A stretch of DNA of 64,000 nt from contig OY754470.1 in NCBI GenBank assembly GCA_963575645.1, forward strand, positions 6,146,501-6,210,500, given 5' to 3'. The notes beneath the pieces were generated by a model, which saw only the letters and a list, made by a program, of their open reading frames with translations, was not told where the DNA came from and did no database searches. The translations under genes were made by a program, and so were the position numbers. Below are positions 32,822 to 44,030 of the stretch, piece after piece (position 1 is the stretch's first letter; the number at the start of each line of letters is the position of its first letter). The stretch comes from Xanthostigma xanthostigma (lineage: Eukaryota; Arthropoda; Insecta; Raphidioptera; Raphidiidae).

Positions 32822-33459
32822 TTGACGTGATAACGTCTTATAAATTGATGAATCACCAATATTATAAATTGATAAAACACCGGCTGCATGTACGAAAAAG
32901 TGTAACGCGTAACGCATAACGCGTAACGTTCCGCCTGACCCTGTGCGTGCTTTTTGCTAATTTCTCGCTCAATTTAAATCAGATCGGTTTGAAACCAGTC
33001 TTAAACGAAAGAGGAGAACATGTTACATAGATTTCGTATAACAGAATGTGCCTAAACAGTTTTTTTATACAAATTTATATAGAAAAATAGCTGTATAAAC
33101 GCAATGTTGTGTAATGCATGGCGCGACGCGGTCGGTTGTCTTTGTTTGCCGTACATGGAAATTAGAAGCAAACGTATGTCTTGTCTTAACATGAAAACGG
33201 CTGCATTTCTAATGTTTAATTCAATTTTTTGACATTAGTATATTGTGAAAAGCAACGCCTTCTAAGTTAACTATTGGAATAACTAATTATTATTAGAACA
33301 ATACTTTGACAGTTGCAAACGTCACTTTTGACATTTCTTATCATTCCGACACCAAGGATAAGCGGATTGAAACCAAATTTTGGGAGGTTTAGGTTATGTA
33401 TTACGGAATACGTTATCACGTAAAACTATCGTCCGTAAACCGACTTTACAGACAACCAA
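32822..33459 (+). mobile_element. Family B, full copy, type-1 interior
   Basis: Same ends and order as 14677-15352. It has one instead of two 'tatagaaaaatag'-type units, and the 'cgtaacgcataacgcgtaac' stretch differs in unit number. T-runs occur at both junctions. Confidence 0.88.
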
Positions 33460-34812
33460 TTTTTTTTAAATTGAAGTAGTCCTGTCACTGTGGCTGGAAT
33501 TTTTTTGCTTAAAATGACTCAAGGAAGACGCTCCTGAAGTTTGGCAGGCTACTCCCGGGATGTTGATTCGATTATATCACGATATTTGTAATGATAGTAT
33601 CGTATTACATGACGTTCAACGTTTATATATTTTATCCATGAGTGTTAATTTACATTGGACATTATGTACTTGCAGCGTACTTAGGTGCGTTCTATTCGTA
33701 AACGTGATTAACCTAATTGCAGTTTGAATGCAGTCCAATTGACGCTACTAATAATTCTCACCAGGGCTGGCCGATTCTTCTTCCAAAATATTGATACGGT
33801 TCGGACTCATGCAATTTCAGCACCATTGGTGCTCAATTGGTTTTACTCACGAATTTTATAGGGATGCAACATCGTTCATAAAAAACATCGGTGTTTTTCT
33901 AGACTACCGGGCACTGCTTTGAAACAGGGAAAAAACGCGTTTTCTCAATGTATAAATATTTATACATCGATTTAATATGGATATAAATTATATTTTAGCT
34001 AGTAATTAGGAGTAAAACACATTAAATACAAATTAATCTTATTATATTTAATTAGTTACCTATTACAAAAAAGTGAGTAACACTAACGTAACTTATTTTA
34101 GCCGCGCCAAATTTTGTAATGGCAACACCTATTTTGGCAAGTATACGAACCAATACATAGATGGCGCTGAGAAAACATCGTTCTTAAGAACGATGTTTCA
34201 TCGATGTTAACAGTTTCAACCATAGATTACATAGTTTTATAGATAGTTCACTTGACGTTCAAGGTCAAATTTAGTTTTTAGTTCTTCCTCAGGTCACTGA
34301 GTTTCAGGGGGCATAAAAAATCAAAACTCAGAAATTAAAAGTACCTCTCCAGACCGTGTCAACAGTTTTTTTTCTTTTTGTCATTTTCTCAAAACTTTGA
34401 TTTACTGATATAAAACTGTCTTTAGAAGTATAGAAGTTAAAAATAAATAATAATTTATTTTTGAAAAGAAAAGGGAATTTTTTTTACTTTAAAGTTTTGT
34501 ATCTTTTTTTTCAATTAACTGTATAAAAATGCCTAAGAACCGATTTTATAGATAATCAAATTGTCAATGAGAGCATTGATTGTAAAATTAGATATTTCCT
34601 AAAATTCTATGCTTTTTATCTTTTTTCTCTCAACTTTGAGCTCGTGACATTCACATGCGGGCCCACAGGCAAAAAATGCTTAGGGCATCCCGGAGTCTTA
34701 ATCCCGTCATCTAACCAACACCAATAGTGTATATATCTCAATTCTAAACTATGTATATTATAGGTATACCTATATAGACAAATAAAAACAAAAGTTAAAC
34801 ACGATTTTACTT
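33460..34812. other. Gene-free stretch with hAT-like relic
   Basis: 'tagggatgcaacatcgttca' at 33859 resembles hAT ends of the TAGGGATG type. 'cgttcttaagaacg' plus 'tgtttcatcgatgtt' near 34177-34210 is inverted to it, so 33859-34215 may be a decayed element. Elsewhere no gene or repeat was recognised. Confidence 0.4.
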
Positions 34813-35390
34813 TTGACGTGATAACGTCTTATAAATTGATGAATCACCAATCTTATAAATTGATAAAACACCGGCTGCATGCACGAAAAAGTGTAACGTT
34901 CCAAACGTTCGTAACGTTCCGCCTGACCCTGTGCGTGCTTTTCTCGAAAACGGCCCTAACGATTTGGATGAAATTTACTGAAAAGGGATTTTGGGGGGCA
35001 AAAAATCGTTTTAGCTAGGTCTCATCTCTCGAAAAAATCGTTTTCATACAAATTTTATCATTATAAAAACCAATTTTTTGACGTATGAAAATACTTAAAT
35101 ATTGTAAGTAGGTTTTAGAATTTTATATAAACAGGGAAACAATTGTTTTATAAATATTATGACAGCTAATCTTTGAGACTTAAAATAAATACGAAAGAAA
35201 GAAAGTTAGAAAAAACAATTATATTATATGGTGAGTAATTTAAATAAATAAAATTAACCTAAATTTGAAGCGAAAGATGCAATATCATAGATTCGAATTA
35301 TTATAATTATTATATAAATTTAGGTTATGTATTACGGAATATGTTATCACGTAAAACTATCGTCCGTAAACCGACTTTACAGACAACCAA
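34813..35390 (+). mobile_element. Family B, full copy, type-2 interior
   Basis: Ends are those of family B ('ttgacgtgataacgtc' and 'ccgactttacagacaaccaa'), but from about 34940 the interior is unrelated to type 1: 'ctcgaaaacggccctaacga', 'ttactgaaaagggattttgg', 'gttttagctaggtctcat'. The same interior is in 61502-62068. The 'aacgatttggatgaaattta' phrase recalls a repeat I know from lepidopteran genomes. Confidence 0.88.
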
Positions 35391-35803
35391 TTTTTTTTTT
35401 CACTATTTAGCAAACAAATAGTTAGCAGAGCATATATATTTAATCAATTCGAGATAATAGTTTAGTTCTTGTTTTAAGTCTCGGAGCTATAAATCAATTC
35501 ATCTATGAATTGTGTGTTTGTCTGTGTGTTTGATCGGTCGGAACTTGGTTTCATCTGACAGGCACAAGTGTTCTGCAGTGCCAAAGCCCTTCACACCGGA
35601 TATCTGACAGCGCGTTATACATAACATGATAGATTATGCTCGCGTCATTTCTCTGATCGTCGCTAATTATTTATGGCTGTTTAGTTCACAGTTATTTGGA
35701 AGTTTAGGGCTTAATTTACAAACGGATTACTGAATTAGTGAATATGGAATTACCGTCGAAACAGTGCACTTACACAATCGAGTTTCTGAATACATTTTTT
35801 TTT
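35391..35803. other. Gene-free stretch
   Basis: Somewhat GC-richer between 35540 and 35660 ('ttcacaccggatatctgac'), no coding frame or repeat partner. Confidence 0.45.
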
Positions 35804-36421
35804 AAGTCAAACTTCTTTACGCAAGCTTGACTCGGGGAGTAAGCTGGTGAATGCCTGACGAGAGATTTACAGAACTGTGATCGGGCGAGGCGAACGGAAG
35901 TTGAGAGGGAGATGTAAGTCAGTGAAGATAGGAAGAGGATGACAAACACTTCACTGGCTAGTGGCGCCATCAGGTGACCGAAACAAATACTTCACTGGCT
36001 AGTAGCGCCATCAGGTCGCCGAAAATATAAGCAGTACTAGCAATAGAATGACACATACTTTACTTGCCAGTGGCGCTATCGGGTGACAGAAAAAAGTTTT
36101 GTAAACCTACTTTAAATAATATTTCATAAAGATTTACGCTTAAAATCCAACGAGAGCTAAGTAATTGCAATACTTTTGTTTTCATGATCTTTATGTTCAT
36201 ATTTCTTTCTTCTTACATTAGACTGTTCATTTCGTTCTTGAACAATTTTTTAAATTAATATTTTGTTTAATACATTAAATATTCTACGTTTAAAGTGAAT
36301 AAAATTGTAAAATCATTTTAAAGTTTATATTTTGTGAACTTTTGGGTGAATAAACACAAATTATGGCAGGAAGAAGTTTTACTTCAGTCGTGTGGTCTAA
36401 ACTCTAAAGCACACTCGTTTT
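35804..36421 (-). repeat. Dispersed repeat family J, copy 2
   Basis: Reverse orientation of 22372-22955. It carries three tandem versions (about 35947, 35984 and 36055) of a 35-40 bp unit around 'ctggctagtggcgccatcag'. The minus-strand open frame is inside the repeat. Confidence 0.8.
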
Positions 36422-36623
36422 TTTTTTTTGACATACACATAGTATGATTTAAGAAAGTATCTACGTCTACCAAAAAAATATGCATAGGGTTCGTTGTTTA
36501 GGAAAAGCGGCATCGTGTTATGTCGAATCCCAATAATATATACAACACTCATTCGAACATTTATGACGTCACAAACATTCTTGGTGTGCTTTGTAGTCAT
36601 GTGACATTTTTTAAAATTTTATT
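36422..36623. other. Gene-free stretch
   Basis: No supported feature. Confidence 0.5.
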
Positions 36624-36631
36624 GAATTTAT

Positions 36632-36820
36632 CAGGGTCGAACTGGGTCAGAAGGGCCCGAGTGGCTCCTCACAAGCCCGGGGCCCGAGACTGGATATTGG
36701 TAGATGGGATACTATCCTACGTACCGCTTGGCTTGCGGCAAACCCCCGCAAGCCAGATTCGCGCAGGCTGCGGCCCGGCTGGAAAAACGCCACCTCGCCT
36801 AAATGGCTAGTCCGACGCTG
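36632..36820. mobile_element. GC-rich 189-bp hAT MITE with exact 8-bp TSD
   Basis: Ends 'cagggtcgaactgggtc' and 'gactag'...'gtccgacgctg' are inverted relatives (CAGSGTCGRACT). The exact TSD 'gaatttat' is at 36624-36631 and 36821-36828. Its GC content far exceeds its surroundings, and this alone creates the 96-codon open frame across it. Non-coding. Confidence 0.9.
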
Positions 36821-36828
36821 GAATTTAT

Positions 36829-37189
36829 TATCAATTATCTACACCATCTAATTAATTAATGAATTGTCAGTCGCTGATTTTAAACCATAGAGTTGTAGAG
36901 AGAACAAACAATGAACTCTGTTTTTTTTTATTAGTGATTTTACTTCATAACTTGTGTACAATGTACATACATATATCCTTATAGTATCCGCGCAAGTTTG
37001 TGTGGAGAGTACACAAACTGACGGAAGTACACCATAATATCAAACAAGAGCTCTCTACTCTCCGACCAATGGACCATTCCTGTATCGACATTGGCCGATA
37101 ACTTAAATCTTATGTAACTTTGAAGATATTGCATGATGTCGCCCGAGGCGCCGAAAAGCGTATACACATTTGAAATGGTTTCAATCAGT
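36829..37189. other. Gene-free stretch
   Basis: The minus-strand open frame continuing into this region (to 36979) crosses a family A end and has no recognisable domain. Confidence 0.5.
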
Positions 37190-37197
37190 GCCGTAAC

Positions 37198-37775
37198 CAA
37201 GGGCGTAGATATTTTTTTTTCTGGAGGGGAGGGGAAGTAAAGCAAAAAAATCAATATTTTTATTAATAGCACACAAGAATAATCACGACGGAAGGTGTCA
37301 AGCAAAATATTAATTCGCAAACTATTTTTACAAATTCCTTTTCAAAAAGTATTTCTAAATTTTATTTTTTAGGTATTCGTATTAATTTCTAATCTTTGAT
37401 TAACGTCTAATTAGAACTCTTCAATAAATAAAATTATCGACCAATTTTTCAGACAATATATTAACAAAAAATATAATTAATACATTAACGTTTCGATCCG
37501 GATTTGGATCGTCTTCAGAACGGATCTAAAAATATAAAAAAATAATTAATATTTAGTTTCTATTTATTTTTATTGAAATTCGTGAAAGATTTTTTTATAT
37601 TGAACTATTGAAAAAATAATAACCTAATCGAAACGTTAATGTATTAATTATATTTTTTGCTAATATATTGTCTGAAAAATTGGTCGATAATCGTATTAAT
37701 TTCTGTTTTATTTTTTTATTATTATGATCTTGAGGGGGGTAATTACCCCCTTTATCCCCCATATCTACGCCCTTG
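37198..37775. mobile_element. Family A hAT-type MITE, copy 3, with family P inserted
   Basis: Ends 'caagggcgtagatattt' and 'atatctacgcccttg'; TSD 'gccgtaac' (37190-37197) and 'gctgtaac' (37776-37783), 7/8. Near the right end are 'gggggtaattaccccc' and 'ttatcccccat'. Removing 37391-37704 restores continuous A sequence, so the P element is younger. Confidence 0.9.
37391..37691 (-). mobile_element. Family P (Penelope-like) inverted element, copy 3, 13-bp TSD
   Basis: Exact TSD 'cgtattaatttct' at 37378-37390 and 37692-37704. Here the left terminus is complete ('aatctttgattaacgtctaa') and the right arm is truncated, the mirror image of copies 1 and 2. The arms contain 'gatccggatttggatcgtct' and 'taatcgaaacgttaa'. 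Truncation always affects one defined end, as expected for target-primed insertion. Confidence 0.78.
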
Positions 37776-37783
37776 GCTGTAAC

Positions 37784-38148
37784 TAACCTTTTGTGCGCCC
37801 GGTGGGCGGTGTGAGCTTCTATGACTGCGCCCTTGAAAAATGTTCTAATCTTATATGCGCCCATCGAGGGTTCGTGTCCTGTGCCTAGGCTTTAATATCT
37901 TTGTCCATAAGCTAAAATTGTTTTCGTTCGAACTTTGAACCCCTTAAATTGTGAACTTTTTTCGACTATGTCTGGATGTTTTAACAATTAATTAAATTGA
38001 TCATTCAGTATTTTTACCTATAGGTACTGAAAAAAATCATTCAATATCCTGGATATGTTACCTTGGGGTAATGGTCTGCCAGAAGAATAGCTGATGAAAT
38101 ACTATCAGTAAAGTGTGTTTTAAAATTGAATCATTTTTGTGAATTTAT
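37784..38148. other. Gene-free stretch
   Basis: No supported feature. Confidence 0.5.
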
Positions 38149-38925
38149 TTAAGGTAGTACGAGCACCAAGGCAATTTTAAATAAAAGGCTTGATTTTTTT
38201 ATATGAAGTTGGACTAAGTCTAAACCAATTCTGAAAATTTTAAGGGGGGTTGCCCGATTATTTAAATAAATAAATGACTTCAAAGTAGGCATATTTAACA
38301 TTGGCTTTATGGTAAAACGGTAGATGGATGATATGTTTTCATTGATTTCTGCAAAACTAGTCGGTGGAAATAAAAAAAAAAAAACGATTTAAATTAAAGT
38401 TAAAACCTTAAGATTAAATATCTTTTTAATTAGTCGGGCACAACGGTTTTTTTTTTGTTTTCATTAATTTAAATAAATAAATAAATAAATAAATATATGT
38501 TTATTGCTCAATAAGCAAAAGGCACAGAATTCAAACGTGTGTTTGTTCTTCCATCTGTCCTATAACATTCACAAACAAGTTTACAATATTTTAAAACAAA
38601 CCAGTAAAAAATTGATTCAAAGAACCTAAGATTGGTTAATCACCTTATTGCCTTCTACGATCCAAAAGTAGCTTATTTATACTACTTGATAGAGCTTTTA
38701 AACTTATTTTATGTATATTGTTTTTAATAGTGTCACTGAGTTCGTTCAGATATTTCGGGGCTGAGTATGAAATTATTAAGGTTTTAACTTTAATTTAAAT
38801 GGTTTTTTTTTAATTTCCACCGACTAGTTTTGGAAAAATCAATGAAAACATATCATCCATCTACCGAAATATAAAAAAAATCAATACTTTTATTTAAAGT
38901 TGCCTTGGTGTTCGTAATACCTTAA
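38149..38925. mobile_element. Inverted-repeat element interrupted by a LINE tail
   Basis: Left arm 38149-38412 and right arm about 38775-38925 share inverted 'aaggtagtacgagcaccaag', 'atggatgatatgttttcatt' and 'aaaactagtcggtggaaat'. Ends are TTAAGGTA-like. About 310 bp in the middle is a LINE fragment. No transposase; unclassified. Confidence 0.75.
38475..38789 (-). pseudogene. LINE 3' end: reverse-transcriptase C-terminus plus (TATT)n tail
   Basis: Minus strand 38788-38645 reads 47 codons to a stop: 'ISYSAPKYLNELSDTIKN', then a basic 'LKALSSSINKLLLDRRRQ'. 'P-x-Y-L/F-N-x-L' followed by a helix ending in lysine-rich residues is typical of jockey/CR1-like LINE C-termini. The 3' UTR runs to a TATT-repeat tail at 38475-38495. 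The direct repeat 'ttaatttaaat' (38464-38474 and 38790-38800) is a likely 11-bp TSD, although its right copy overlaps the host element's arm. 5' truncated and inactive. Confidence 0.72.
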
Positions 38926-39287
38926 AAATTACCGCGCCAAGTAAAAATTATTATTTTGATTTAAAATGTAACTATAATAGATAGCAAAATATCTCCTTAA
39001 TGGATTTTAAATATTTTGATTAAAATAAACGCGAATGGAATTTGTGGGCCATCTTTTAAATAAACAAAGGATTTGAAAAGATTTTTGTTTGTTTACACCT
39101 ACACAAACAATTTTTGTAAAATCGCGTTAATTACACTCTAAAACGAGTAATGTTATCGTTCGGCTAAAGGGATAAAACAAAAATACATATAGAACAAGAA
39201 CAATTGAATAATAAGTTCAGTCAAAGCGCGTTGTTCAACATTCAGATAAAACATTTGAACAGCTGCAGTCATTTAACTAATGGCTTT
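38926..39287. other. Gene-free stretch
   Basis: AT-rich, no supported feature. Confidence 0.5.
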
Positions 39288-39336
39288 GGGGTGCGTTCCA
39301 CTTGGCGTCCACAAAGCTCGCGTCACAGCCGCACAT

Positions 39337-40263
39337 TTTGCCTCTTTGAATGAATTTTTTTTTTGTCATAAATGGAAAGATCGTATATAAGTATATATTA
39401 GATATCGTGTCCATCGAGATAATTATAAATAACAAAATCGCAGGATTGTGGACAAATATTAGACTTATTATTTGTACGACGTTTCGTCTATAAAATTTAG
39501 ACTTTTTCAAGTACAAGTTGAAAATTATTAAAACAATAATTATGAAAATAAACATTAATTACTAACCATAGCAATTAACAAAAGTTAAGGTACATAAGAC
39601 AAAAACATGGCAACAAGTAATGTATAAATTTTTTTAAACAATAAAAATAAAAATAAATTAAAAATTCGAAAGTTAGTTCAATTTCATAATATAGTTGTAC
39701 TGACCACTTAAATTTTGAGTGTCTGTTCTATAATTAATAGAATTGTTTTTTTTTTTTTATGTCCAGTGTACTAAATTTTATAGACGAAACGTCGTACAAT
39801 TAATAAATCTAATATTTGTCCACAATCCTGCGATTTTGTTATTTATTATTTATATCGTATATAAGTTTTATAACAAAACTATTTTTCTTTTTTTTATTTT
39901 CGTTATAATTCAAAAGTTATATCAAATTAAAAATAAATTTTTGTACCCAGTTCCGAGAACGCGCCGACATTTCCCGAACATAATGTGACGTCATAATGTT
40001 TTAGTCAATACACATGTAGAAGCCATTGATAGTATACTGCGTATATACATTTTACCATTATGACGTCACAACTGTCAAAAACAATTTTAGTGCGTTTGCA
40101 GTCACGCGATTTTTTTTAATATTTTATCAATTTTAAATTGCTTATAATTAATTTAAAAAAGGTTTTTTGAAAGTTTTTCGCATCGATTATCAATATTATT
40201 TATAATAAAGTTTTAAAATACAATAAAAAAATCGATAATTATTTTTTTTTCAAAAGCCTAATT
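39337..40263 (+). mobile_element. Family D element, copy 1, with foldback inserted
   Basis: Right end 'ttcaaaagcctaatt'; left end diverged ('cctctttgaatgaa'). The interior shared by all D copies includes 'agttccgagaacgcgccgac', 'atttcccgaacataatgtga', 'catgtagaagccattgatag' and 'gtatactgcgtatatacatt'. Two inverted 'gtgacgtcataatg' words lie about 75 bp apart in each copy. Other copies are at 44188, 49271 and 58405. No transposase. Confidence 0.82.
39392..39854. mobile_element. Foldback insertion inside family D, 11-bp TSD
   Basis: Direct repeat 'tcgtatataag' at 39381-39391 and 39855-39865 flanks a segment with inverted arms ('ataacaaaatcgcaggattg', 'acgacgtttcgtctataaa' and complements, about 39425-39500 and 39770-39850). 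Other D copies have the empty site. 'gacgaaacgtcg' recalls the family P motif, so this may be another Penelope-like inverted insertion. Confidence 0.75.
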
Positions 40264-41290
40264 GTTGCAGACGAAAACTTTAATGAAAGAGCGCGTTAAA
40301 AAAAACGGAGTATTTTGCAACAAAGTGAGGTTATGTTTTAATAAGAAAAGCTATATGAATCAAAGGTTATGATAGATATACGTTTCACATCCTTCACAAA
40401 CATTTGCTGAAATGAGTTCGAAGTAGGTAAAATGTTACAAATTTTGTTGTCATCAATGTGACATTATAGTAGAGATGTTGGCGACAGAAATGGGTGGAAG
40501 AAACACTCTTTCGTATAGTCTGAGCCCCCCTCTACAAATCCGCTTCGTGAAGTAGGGGTCTAGCGCGATTTTTGATTAAAATGTCATTTTTAAACCTGTT
40601 ATTATGCATTTAGTACGAAATAAACGATTATACTGATATGAATATAAACTATAAAATGACTTAAAAATATTTGTAAAAGCTAACAAAAATTAAATCACTC
40701 TCAATCAATCAATCTCACAGCAGGTTTTAGGTTATATTTATTAAATTATTTTGGCTACGTAGATAGTTTATATTTTATATACTGCAGTGTTATTAACGAC
40801 TCTAATCTATTAAAAATACAAAATTTTCCAACTCAGCGCATTTCAATTCGTCTATAACTGCTATGGAGGGTAAAGAACCGCTAAATTCATTTTATACTCG
40901 GATGCAGCGCTAGCGCCATTCCGGACAATTTTTGAACTGTTATTTACAGCATTTAGATGAAAACTTTTTCAACTTATCTCCCATATAAGATAGTCCTCCT
41001 TACCTCTACTCTCCATAATGTAGAACGATACAACGGTCGTTGCTAGCGCCAAGTGGAACTCATCCTTAGAGAGCTCTGTTTGTCCAACATATGCGTTTTT
41101 TGCAATTGATGACATAACTACTGATTAAAATAATTGATGGCCATTTTGTTAGAAAGACAAATTGATATCGTAATTAATGATAAGCTTAAATCAAACAATA
41201 CATTTTTACCAAATTAACAATGATTTAGAGAGCATCATTCAGTCAAGTTGTGCGAGATATAAATTGTAGATATGATTTATGAAAAATAAC
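40264..41290. other. Gene-free stretch
   Basis: Scattered GC-richer words ('gagcccccctctacaaatcc', 'gcagcgctagcgccattccg') but no open frame, exon signal or repeat partner. Confidence 0.45.
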
Positions 41291-41516
41291 TAGTGGCCCG
41301 GTTCGGCGTCGCCCGAATCTGTAGATTGTTGCTGTTTTTTCGTCGACTTGCGTTGCAAAATTGATCTCCACTAAAAGCGCTTTTATTTAAAAGCGATAAT
41401 ATATCCATCCTGAAAGTCCATTCTAAATATTGGTGAAACAAAATTTGAAATCGGGTGAGTAGTTTCTGAGATGGTTTCCTACATCCAAACTTATAAACTT
41501 CTTATTATTATTATTA
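41291..41516 (+). repeat. Family T retroposon-like repeat
   Basis: Head 'tagtggcccggttcggcgtc', then 'cgtcgacttgcgttgcaaaa', 'tctccactaaaagcgctttt', 'ccattctaaatattggtga', ending in (TTA)n. Copies at 31395-31592 (inverted) and 63042-63162. The head-to-tail fusion with family U at 41517 shares a (TTA)n junction. Likely a SINE or LINE-tail family. Confidence 0.7.
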
Positions 41517-42003
41517 TAGCGGTCTGTCCCGGTTTCACTCGGGTGCGATAGATATAATTCTGCAAAATGTATTTCGTTTGCGGCCCGGCGTCTGAACTAA
41601 TAGCTTTGAGCAGATGTCGCTATTTGGTACTAAAACAGTTTTTTCGTTTGCTTCTGAACTAATATTAGACTTCTGATAGAATTTACTCAAAGCTATTTGG
41701 CTTTGATGTCGTTACGTGTTACTAAAACAGGTTTTATGATAATTACCGTAATTTTGTACAAAATATTTAATAAAAACTATCCTATAGCGCAAGTTGCACC
41801 AAACAAAACACATTTACAAAATTTCATTAAAATCTGTTCAGTGGTCTCGGAGATTAGAGCGGCAAAAATTGTGACACGGGAATTATATATGAAAGATTAT
41901 TTGATCGGAGAAGTATTTTATACTGTGAAATACTTTTTAATTTAGTTTGACGTGTTTTACACCTGAGGTATTGAAAAAATAAATCATTATTATTATTATT
42001 ATA
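41517..42003 (+). repeat. Family U retroposon-like repeat, copy 1
   Basis: Head 'agcggtctgtcccggtttca', followed by 'actatcctatagcgcaagtt', 'aaaatttcattaaaatctg' and a (ATT)n tail at 41985-42003. It is longer than the copy at 45287 because a segment around 'cgtttgc...tctgaactaata' is duplicated. The 82-codon open frame through it is not gene-like. Confidence 0.7.
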
Positions 42004-42664
42004 TATAGATTTTTATGAGTTAAAAATAAATTCGTAAGTTATTACACCTGCGAATTTTACTTATTGAATAAACAACAAACAAAATAGGGATGTGGTTGTT
42101 AAGTTCATTCGGCACAAATAACTCAAAAAAGAAACGCACGGAAATGCCTCTGGTATATTAAGTTATAATTTTATGAGAAACGTAGGTACTTTAATAAAGT
42201 ACATCCACGAAGCACAGGATTAAAACTTCTTTAATTAATTAAATGTGGTATTGTGTGTCGTGACTTCTGATAGATTTATAGCTCCAAAATTACTTCATGA
42301 AAATATCATATTTCACACATTTAGAATTCGTTATCTTCATCCTGTTTTCTTGGCAAGGCAGTAAGCAGTAGTTGGGGGTTCAATCCCTCCCCGAAATGCT
42401 TTAGCCAATCCACCGTTTTATACATACTACTAAAATATTTTCAACTCTTTTTTCGGATCTGTCGATTCCACGTTTTTCGGCATCCATCTGAAATGTAACA
42501 ATGAAGAATGAGTGACAGAAATGCTCCATCTCTCTCACTCATCTTTCATTGTTACATCTCATATCATATGCCGCTTTGGCGTTGATCGCAAGTTAGTACA
42601 AGGTTATATAAATTTTTTCGTAACTAACAATTACATTTACAAATAATACGATTCATGAAAGTGT
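42004..42664. other. Gene-free stretch
   Basis: 'gggggttcaatccctcccc' at 42385 mimics a tRNA T-arm but no tRNA body surrounds it. At 42485-42565 'tgaaatgtaacaatgaa' and 'ttcattgttacatctca' form an inverted pair. Confidence 0.45.
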
Positions 42665-43073
42665 TTGGTAAACTTGTCAAATCGAACAAGTTTTGAAGGG
42701 TTAAAGGAGTTATCGGTGTGGCGAGCGAAGTGGTCAAAAATAGTTGCTGCGGAATGGCCCACTACACCACTAGAAGCGCTGGACAGCTGTAACGCAGTAA
42801 TGTTTCCAATGATTCACAAGCTACTGTCAATTATTACTCGTGACGCTACCTGTGTCGACGGCGACACCAGAGCGTACTTTTTCCTCGTTGAGGAGGCTAA
42901 AAACATTTTTGAGAAACAGCATTGGACAGTCACGACTGACTGGATTAGCCTTGAGCGTTCATCGTGATGTCGAGATCAGTCCAGAGATTGTTGTTACGCG
43001 CTTTATTTCTGGTGACAATCCGCGTCGGTTGCCTTTTAATAATTACATTTTTTTTATTTATGTTAAATTATAC
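42665..43073 (+). pseudogene. hAT transposase C-terminal dimerisation domain, frameshifted
   Basis: Frame 1 (from 42665) reads 'WRAKWSKIVAAEWPTTPLEA' and 'CNAVMFPMIHKLLSII'; from about 42838 the coding frame shifts by one, and the second frame reads 'TLPVSTATPERTFSSLRRLK', 'RLTGLALSVHRDVEI'. Together these show the hallmark hAT C-terminus: 'FPxIxxLL', 'LPVSTATxERxFSxLxxIK' and 'RLxGLALLxIH', of the ZMYM1/52-kDa-repressor-like group. The N-terminal zinc finger and catalytic core are missing. The frameshift and truncation make it inactive. An inverted-end-like 'ttcctggctacggtcttg' follows at 43165-43182 after a C-run, possibly the element's 3' terminus. Confidence 0.88.
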
Positions 43074-43189
43074 TATAATAAGCATATATTATAATTTTAC
43101 ATAAATAAAGTTGTTACTTATTGTCTTTGGTTCATAGCTCGACACCCCCCCCCCTCGAAGTGAATTCCTGGCTACGGTCTTGTTTCTTG

Positions 43190-43980
43190 GGGTAAACAAG
43201 AGTCTATATCAAATTTAAATCATATTATTTTTTGTATTGTTTACAAAAATAAAAAAACTGAGAAGGTGAATCGAAAACGAGTCTGTATAAGGAAGAAAAT
43301 TGAATATATTTTAACGTAAACACGACCGACGTACTTAATAACACAATATTTTTATTCACTTAAACAAGATCAGAGTATAAGCGAGAAAAAAATAAACGGA
43401 AAAGAATTCGTTCGTTGATCAAAGGAAAACAATAGTCTGAACGATTAGCTTTTCATTCCCAGCAACCGACAGTACCGCAGAAAAGAAAGACGTCACGGTG
43501 TCGACGATAAGCACTTAACTTTCAACTGTTCATCCATCAAACAACCTCGACCTTCACTTTCGTCTGTTCATTTGTTACGACAAAAGAAAATCGTTTAACG
43601 TAGGAGGTGATCTGATATCATTATCATATATCTTTTTTTGCTGTTTAACTAGCTTCGTTAACTGAGGCTCTTTATCTGAACATAAAACGCACGCAAGTGT
43701 AGATAAAAAGGACGTGAAACGACATGATTTTCCCGTCCACAAAAACGGATCCACCTGATGTTCAGGACGTACCGTCTACTCAATGATTATTATTGGTGGA
43801 AGTATTCATTTACTCAGTGATGATTGGTGGACCGAATCTGTACTGTACAGTAGCGCACTCTACGTATCTATCAAATCAACGCCTCCTTTTTAACAATGTG
43901 TTTCATCTCCTGATATCTATACTTCGCGATAAAAAGTTTAAAAATCGAAATGTATTATTTGTGGAAACGTTGGGTAGTTG
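43190..43980. other. Gene-free stretch
   Basis: Region 43400-43570 is less AT-rich ('aagaaagacgtcacggtgtc') but holds no open frame. No repeat partner was seen. Confidence 0.45.
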
Positions 43981-44030
43981 TCTCCCGAATGCGAGTCTAG
44001 TCCTCTTACCACTACGCCACCCTGCTCGGT
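43981..44030 (-). repeat. SINE head fragment (tRNA 5' half)
   Basis: On the minus strand 'ccgagcagggtggcgtagtg' and 'actcgcattcgggaga' match the tRNA part of the SINE at 655-880, but the B box and body are absent. Confidence 0.7.

Larger units (their letters stand above)
39288..41066. mobile_element. Possible larger DNA element defined by 'gtgcgttccacttggcg' ends
   Basis: 'gtgcgttccacttggcg' at 39291-39307 and its near-complement 'cgccaagtggaactcat' at 41047-41063 are inverted, about 1.8 kb apart. I associate this type of end with insect DNA transposons. Family D sits inside. No TSD was confirmed and no transposase found, so the pairing could be coincidence. Confidence 0.35.

Noticed and set aside
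36520..36810. 96-codon plus-strand open frame in a GC-rich patch
   Set aside because: It coincides with a hAT MITE whose ends and exact 8-bp TSD are visible; the frame crosses the element border.
42385..42403. tRNA T-arm-like 'gggggttcaatccctcccc'
   Set aside because: No A box or cloverleaf lies upstream at the right distance.
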